DNA of 64,000 nucleotides. It comes from Arthrobotrys musiformis (Eukaryota; Ascomycota; Orbiliomycetes; Orbiliales; Orbiliaceae). Of this stretch, positions 59,101-64,000 are shown piece after piece. Location: contig JAVHJL010000005.1 of the NCBI GenBank assembly GCA_036971715.1, positions 3,472,001-3,536,000 on the forward strand, written 5' to 3'. A program made the position numbers and the translations under genes. The notes beneath the pieces were generated by a model. That model made no database searches. It worked only from the letters and a program-made list of their open reading frames with translations, and had not been told where the DNA came from. Within the stretch, counting starts at the first letter, position 1, and each line of letters begins with the position of its first letter.

Positions 59101-59487
59101 TCAATCATCTAGAAATCGAAATCGGCAAGAAGCGCAAAATCGATTCATGTGCCAGAATGAACCATCGCCAAGACTATCTCCTTCGAAATATACATCTCTA
59201 ACCCCCCTACACTTGGCAGTTGTATTAACGTGAACATCGATTTCCATCAATGGCGCTCTGCCTCGCAACCTGCACCTCTCTATCTCTCCGGCCTGTCGTT
59301 CTACCACGATTCTGCAGGCGACACATCGTGCCACCACGACCTTTCTTTCGCACATTTGATGGTAACTGGGTATTTTGGTAAATGAGTTATGTAATGGCTC
59401 GCGAGCGAGTTGGGGGCTTGATAGTGCTTCTATCTCGATCTTACGGCCGTTTATGATCACCGACGAATTAGAATTGATATTAATCAT
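59101..59487 (-). CDS. Small Cys-containing hypothetical protein
   Basis: 128 residues with two CxxC pairs (VARCVACRIV and NRFCASCRFRF) plus an isolated Cys in the middle, spaced as in a small zinc-binding fold. The N-terminal 30 residues are Asn/Ser/Ile-rich. No family was recognised. The even distribution of Cys pairs and good composition favour a real gene. A zinc role is inference. Confidence 0.5.
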   Translation of the reverse strand: MININSNSSVIINGRKIEIEALSSPQLAREPLHNSFTKIPSYHQMCERKVVVARCVACRIVVERQAGEIERCRLRGRAPLMEIDVHVNTTAKCRGVRDVYFEGDSLGDGSFWHMNRFCASCRFRFLDD

Positions 59488-59967
59488 TGAATGATATCAT
59501 ATCTAGGGGTAACAAGGGATGGTTTTATATACTTTCTTCCTAGATGCTTAACAGAGATTTTGTCTGGCTCATCAACGTGCAACTACTATCTAACGTATAC
59601 GAAGTGCTGTGTCGATGTTTAGAGATAGATAGTTAGTAACCTATACTGAGCCTAGATGGTCTTCTTCCTATCTATAACCACAGGAGAGGATAGTCGCAAC
59701 AATTAATTGATGCTCACCTACTTGAAATCGTTGCTGCGGTTGCCTTGAAGCTAGCTTTGGAATTTCGAGCTGTCTTGAGAGTTGCGATGTTGGAATTTGC
59801 GCGTTGCCTTCCAAATGTGGCAAGCAGCACAATCGCAAACCATGTTACACGCACGTGGAAATGGGCTACACGGCAACAACACGTCGTCCTGGTTTCCGTG
59901 CAGCTTATCCTGTTGGCGACGACATAAACACGATGCCAAAAAATTCTAACGACACTCGACGACCCAA
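59488..59967. other. Intergenic
   Basis: Shared 5' region of the divergent Cys-containing gene and the APH-like gene. No further gene is supported. Confidence 0.5.
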
Positions 59968-61962
59968 ATGATCATGACTTCTCTACAAAACTTCATTAAC
60001 CGGCGCGCTACTTCTCGCACCACGGCGACACGCTCTGATTCGCCTGTCAAGCAGCATCCGTCGACCTTCTCCAATGGAGCCTCACATATTCCTCTAGCTT
60101 CCACGCGTGTGCCTTCTAGAAGTTCACGAGGCGCACCGGCAGCGGAACTACGAGACGACTCTGACGATTTCAAAGATTCTGAGATTCTGTCTTTGGAGGG
60201 TCAGGATAACGGTGGATATGACGACGACGATGACGACGATGAAACCGAACGGGATAACGGCGAGTTTTTGCACAATTTCAACAGGGAGGAAGTCGGTGGG
60301 CGGTACCTTTTGAACAATCATCACAACGGGGCTAGTGTAAATGCCCCATTGCAAAGGAACGGCGGCACTTCTGGAGTAGTAGGAGGAAACGATGTATTCC
60401 GCTGGCAGAAGAATATCGTCCCGGCGAACGACGATCTGTCGTCAGATGAGGAATCTGACGGTCGAGTTACGCCGAGGATCCGTATTGCAGACGAGCCACC
60501 GGTATCGATAGCCGCAGCTAGTGAGCGCGCACGCACACCTCCCAACGAGGAAGATGCGGATACAGGGAATGAACAGTTGCAGGAGCAGTTTTACACCTCA
60601 ATTGAGTTTGAACCACCAGCCGAAGATGTACCTCTTCCGTCGACATCAGATGGGGTGGAAGACGGGCGAAACGATTTTAACGGGCTTAAGGGAAGTCAAT
60701 CTTGGGAGGAAATTGATCGCGAATATTCGCAGCATCAGAAAGCGACGGTCATGCCGGTGCGGTTCAATGTTTCTGGCCTATTCGAGGCTCTCAAAGAGAT
60801 GGGCGTGCCAATTCGCGGATCAGAGAGATTGGTCCTTCAAGGTGAGAGATTCCGACACTCTACGACTCTTGGAACCTCACTAACAGGAGCTTTAGATACC
60901 CTACCTCACTATAAATTATTTTCGATTCATAATCCGACCTTGCCGTACCAGATCCTCATACCGTATACACCCTCCAACCCTTCGGAACCTACGAAAATGC
61001 TGTCTGAAATAGCTACAATATCTTACATACGCCGAACATGCCCTTCGATACCCACACCTGAAGTCGCATACCATAACCTCGACCCTTCCAATGCCTCGAG
61101 AGTTCCCTTCATGGTAATCCGAACGCTACGAGGTCGTAGGGTCGCCTCGCTCGAAGGCGGGATACCTTCAGCTCTTAAGGACCGAAAATGCTCGGCTGCA
61201 TTGTTGGATGGGCTGGCGAGGATACAATGCCAAATCATGAGGTCGACGGCAGCCTCAAACTCACTAAACGTCGACCGAATCGGAAATATCTACTTCAAAA
61301 TGGAGGCCAAAAAGCCTAAACAAACGTTCACTTTGGGCCCCTTCCTCGGTACAGATGAGGATTCGAGCCAAGACCCAGAAGCCTCAGTCCCAGTTACGGA
61401 GCTGGCAGATTTATGTCTCCAAGTTTTCCAGTCGGCGGAGACAAGTTCCTTGTCCTTAGCCGCGGGAGGCAATAGTGCTAGGTACAAAGAGATTCGGACT
61501 GTCAAGCGACGACTGGCTGGTATGCTCGGATTACTACCATCGGTGCCCGAAGCGTACTCTCAACTTACGTTATTTCACAATTCTCTGGGTATCGGAAATA
61601 TTCTGATCGACCCTGCGACGAGTGCTATTACCTGCGTCCTGGGATGGAGGGACGTCTATACGATCCCATTTGCACTTACTCCAGTGTACCCTGTCGAGCT
61701 GTATCCCACCAACTCCGAATGGAGACTATGGAGCGGGCCAGAAGATTCCGGTAGATCCGGTGTTGACCGTTACTGGGGACTCAGGAGTATTTACGAGACG
61801 AGAATGGCAAAATACGATGCTAGGTTTGCTGGAGACGTCTGGGATGATGAAGAAGTCGGTGGATGGTTGAGGGTGTGGGAAGTAGTTAATGGAGGTGTAG
61901 AAGGATGGGTGAGACGTAGAGGGTGGATTGAAGGAGAGCTGGAAAGGTTAAGGAGGCTCTAA
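59968..61962 (+). CDS. APH-fold pseudo-phosphotransferase with a disordered N-terminus
   Basis: A single exon of 664 residues. Residues 1-260 are disordered, with an acidic run (GYDDDDDDDETERDNGEF). Residues about 280-640 resemble the fungal aminoglycoside-phosphotransferase-like fold: the N-lobe segment LSEIATISYIRRTCPSIPTP, FMVIRTLRGRR, and the C-lobe LFHNSLGIGNILIDPATSAI. The catalytic loop is altered: the usual H-x-D is H537-N538-S539 (N544 is kept), and the metal-binding D-W is G559-W560-R561. With both aspartates gone, phosphotransfer is unlikely; a binding or scaffold role is inferred. The C-terminus is Trp-rich. The start at 59968 is the first in-frame ATG; residues 1-10 read MIMTSLQNFI. 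Confidence 0.75.
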   Translation: MIMTSLQNFINRRATSRTTATRSDSPVKQHPSTFSNGASHIPLASTRVPSRSSRGAPAAELRDDSDDFKDSEILSLEGQDNGGYDDDDDDDETERDNGEFLHNFNREEVGGRYLLNNHHNGASVNAPLQRNGGTSGVVGGNDVFRWQKNIVPANDDLSSDEESDGRVTPRIRIADEPPVSIAAASERARTPPNEEDADTGNEQLQEQFYTSIEFEPPAEDVPLPSTSDGVEDGRNDFNGLKGSQSWEEIDREYSQHQKATVMPVRFNVSGLFEALKEMGVPIRGSERLVLQGERFRHSTTLGTSLTGALDTLPHYKLFSIHNPTLPYQILIPYTPSNPSEPTKMLSEIATISYIRRTCPSIPTPEVAYHNLDPSNASRVPFMVIRTLRGRRVASLEGGIPSALKDRKCSAALLDGLARIQCQIMRSTAASNSLNVDRIGNIYFKMEAKKPKQTFTLGPFLGTDEDSSQDPEASVPVTELADLCLQVFQSAETSSLSLAAGGNSARYKEIRTVKRRLAGMLGLLPSVPEAYSQLTLFHNSLGIGNILIDPATSAITCVLGWRDVYTIPFALTPVYPVELYPTNSEWRLWSGPEDSGRSGVDRYWGLRSIYETRMAKYDARFAGDVWDDEEVGGWLRVWEVVNGGVEGWVRRRGWIEGELERLRRL

Positions 61963-62280
61963 ATTTTCTCGTTATTTTCGTGGCCTATTCTCCTTGATTT
62001 GTCAAACTTGATACTTTGATTGCATTGCGGTGATTCTTGTCAAGGCATTTTTGAGGCGTTAAGGTTTTGGCGGGTTCTCTATTTTTATATCCTATAATAT
62101 ATTAGGCACTAGCTATGGCTAAACATAATACACCTGAGGGACCTTTTTGTCGAAAACATGCATGGCGGGTATCATCATTAAAAATCGTAAGGGGCTATCT
62201 AATACAACTACAATACAGGCCCAAGCTAAACTAGACATGCAAACATAAACTAAAACTTGCTAAAGATCCACACCATGGGA
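61963..62280. other. Intergenic between converging genes
   Basis: 3' flanks only; no gene seen. Confidence 0.5.
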
Positions 62281-63966
62281 TCACCGCTTGTTTGGATCGG
62301 GTAACTCGACCAAGACTGGCAATTCGACTGGGGGACCATGCGGCTTCAACACCCCCGCACCGTTCAACTCCATTACCTCTGGTCTGGGAGGAAAGGCATC
62401 AACCTCCACTGCGTAGGTTCTATCTGGCGATACTGCTCCAATCTCAGCCCTCAGCGGCGGTGGAGGCGGTGCAGCAAACGGCAAGTCAGGAAGATCCCTT
62501 ACCCGTTTCTTCTTTCTGAAGTAGAGCCATACCAAAGCTCCGATAATAATTATCACACCGGCTATCACCCCGCCTGCAATACCGCCGGGGCTGGCTTTTT
62601 TACCCCCTGGGGCGCTAGTTTCGGTCGGCGGGATAGAAGTTTCTGTGCCTGTCGGCGCTGATGAAGTTGGAGATGGAGTGGTTATAGCGAATAATTCTGC
62701 CATCGTGGGTTCTGCGAAGCCTGATGGCGGTTCTGTCATGGTTGCATATCCTGATGAACTATTTCCCCCGCTTTTGTTAATACCTTATACCCTTGCTTGT
62801 GAAAGGTCACGTTACATAAGATTGATAAGACAGCACTTACTTGCCACCAATAGCCTGGTACACTGGCTCCGGTATAGTGTAATCTCGCGCGTCCGGATCA
62901 TAGTCGATTATCCACTCCCGTTCAGTCAAATCGTACATAAATAGCGCATTCTGCCGTGTATCACAGTTCGCTGTATCCCCACCAACCAAACTCCTCCCAG
63001 CGAATATTGTGAAAAACCTATTGTTGACGATATCGCATGAAGGCTGTAGTCTGATCCCTGGGCCGGGTAGGAAGTCCGGACTTCGCTGTTCCAGTCGGAT
63101 CCATGTAAACGACGGTAGCGAAAGCGCGAAAACGTCAGACGGATGTCCCTCGCCGAATCCACCAAACACCAAGATTTGAGTACTGCTATTATCCGGCGCT
63201 TTTATTGCCGTGGCGCAAAAGTGACCACGCGGGATAGGTGGAGAACCATTCGTCCGCTGTCGGTACCAGTCATCCGTCTCCGTATCGTGAATAAATATAG
63301 TTTCCATAGATAACGGAGTGCCGTTCAGAGTTCCACCAAACAAAATTCCTAAAACTTTCCCTTCTGTTGTCGTGAACGGGATTGCCGCGCCTACGCTGTC
63401 GAAATTTCCAAAGGGGGTGGTTTGATTCGTCCATGTCTGTTGAACCGCATCGTATGTTATAACCTGATTCCAATTTCCACCATTGTCGCCAACTACCGTA
63501 CCGCCGTATATATACCCTTTCCGCCTAACCGGGTCGAAGAATCTACGAAGCGAGGTAACCTGCCCCGTCTGCCCCAAAAACGGGGTATCGATCTCTTCCC
63601 ATCTTCCAAACGAATTATTCCCAGAATCATACTTCCCAGTCCAAGACTTCCCGGGACGGCCGAAAGAAACCAAATTCGCATCTCGAATGACCCCACCAGA
63701 TCCATCAATCGTAGGAGCACCCTGTGTATATATCATCGATGAACTCGCGGGATCCCACCAGAACGATGCGCCTTGATTGTCGGGAATGTTTACGGGGGCG
63801 ATAGACGGTGGAAGAATCGTGGTTACAGAGGCCGTGCGGTTCAAGTTGAACGGTTCGTTCAAGTCGATTACTCGTATCCATGGCGAAGAGGCGACGCGGG
63901 TTGTACCGTTTTCGATTACGGGGGCGTAGCCAGTTGTTATGTAGAGTTTGTTATCGATGAGGAGGG
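62281..63966 (-). CDS. Kelch-repeat membrane protein, 5' end outside the window
   Basis: Two exons, 63966-62841 and 62758-62281, join in frame; the upstream exon lies beyond 64000, and an acceptor (CTAAC branch, AAAAG) is visible just before 63966. The first exon carries kelch-type beta-propeller blades such as ASFWWDPASSSMIYTQG, KGYIYGGTVVGD, ILVFGGFGEGHPSDVFAL and NRFFTIFAGRSLVGGD, with many N-glycosylation sites. The second has a Thr/Pro/Ser-rich stalk, one transmembrane helix (GGVIAGVIIIIGALVWLYF) with a basic stop KKKR, and a Pro-rich cytosolic tail. The layout matches the filamentous-fungal cell-surface kelch proteins. The role is unknown; a cell-surface sensor or adhesion role is possible. 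Confidence 0.85.
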
Positions 63967-64000
63967 CTTTTTGTAATCGGTGTTAGATTTTATTTTGGTT

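Noticed and set aside
1..64000. Biosynthetic gene cluster around the oxygenase and methyltransferase
   Set aside because: They lie about 18 kb apart with housekeeping genes between and no PKS, NRPS, terpene synthase or transporter present.

Overview
The window is nuclear DNA of a filamentous ascomycete (Pezizomycotina). Evidence: introns of 47-85 nt with GTATGT/GTAAGT donors and CTAAC-like branch sites; fungal core genes (PEX7, MTG2, MSS116, BFR1, RPB5); and families typical of filamentous fungi (a NACHT-WD40 NLR, a Clr5-domain protein, a PNP_UDP-family protein, an APH-like protein). The species cannot be named from the sequence.

Layout. 1-3.6 kb: no gene seen. 3.9-6.3 kb: a SAM-dependent methyltransferase (+) converging on a four-exon PEX7 (-). 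6.9-15.3 kb: gene-poor, with a promoter-like segment followed by a spliced but ORF-poor transcript candidate near 7 kb, and a plus-strand gene relic at about 8.7-13.8 kb that keeps splice-site pairs but has broken frames. 15.4-23.6 kb: an AlkB-like dioxygenase with CUE-like and GRF segments, a 1006-residue WW-domain disordered protein, and a 2OG-Fe(II) oxygenase. 24.8-27.3 kb: a three-exon Clr5-domain protein. 30.0-32.3 kb: a secreted Thr/Gly-repeat surface protein. 33.1-37.9 kb: two minus-strand mitochondrial RNA/ribosome factors (MTG2-type Obg GTPase and MSS116-type DEAD-box helicase). 38.4-43.0 kb: a complete 1516-residue NLR (helical N-domain, NACHT, divergent WD40). 44.5-47.5 kb: BFR1 and RPB5, divergent from a shared promoter. 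47.5-51.4 kb: gene-poor. 51.5-53.8 kb: an unknown small protein converging on a PNP_UDP protein with an unusual C-terminal tail. 56.4-57.8 kb: an acidic secreted protein. 58.5 kb: an intron-containing tRNA-Trp. 59.1-64.0 kb: a Cys-containing small protein, an APH-fold pseudo-phosphotransferase, and the 3' part of a membrane-anchored kelch protein that runs off the window.

The genes do not form a metabolic cluster. Two loose themes stand out: housekeeping organelle and RNA biology, and fungal self/non-self or immunity-like proteins (the NLR and, about 9.4 kb away, a PNP_UDP protein, a domain otherwise common at NLR N-termini). Exon structures below were rebuilt by hand from splice motifs and frame; every joined model keeps its reading frame. 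No CRISPR array, complete transposon or rRNA was seen.
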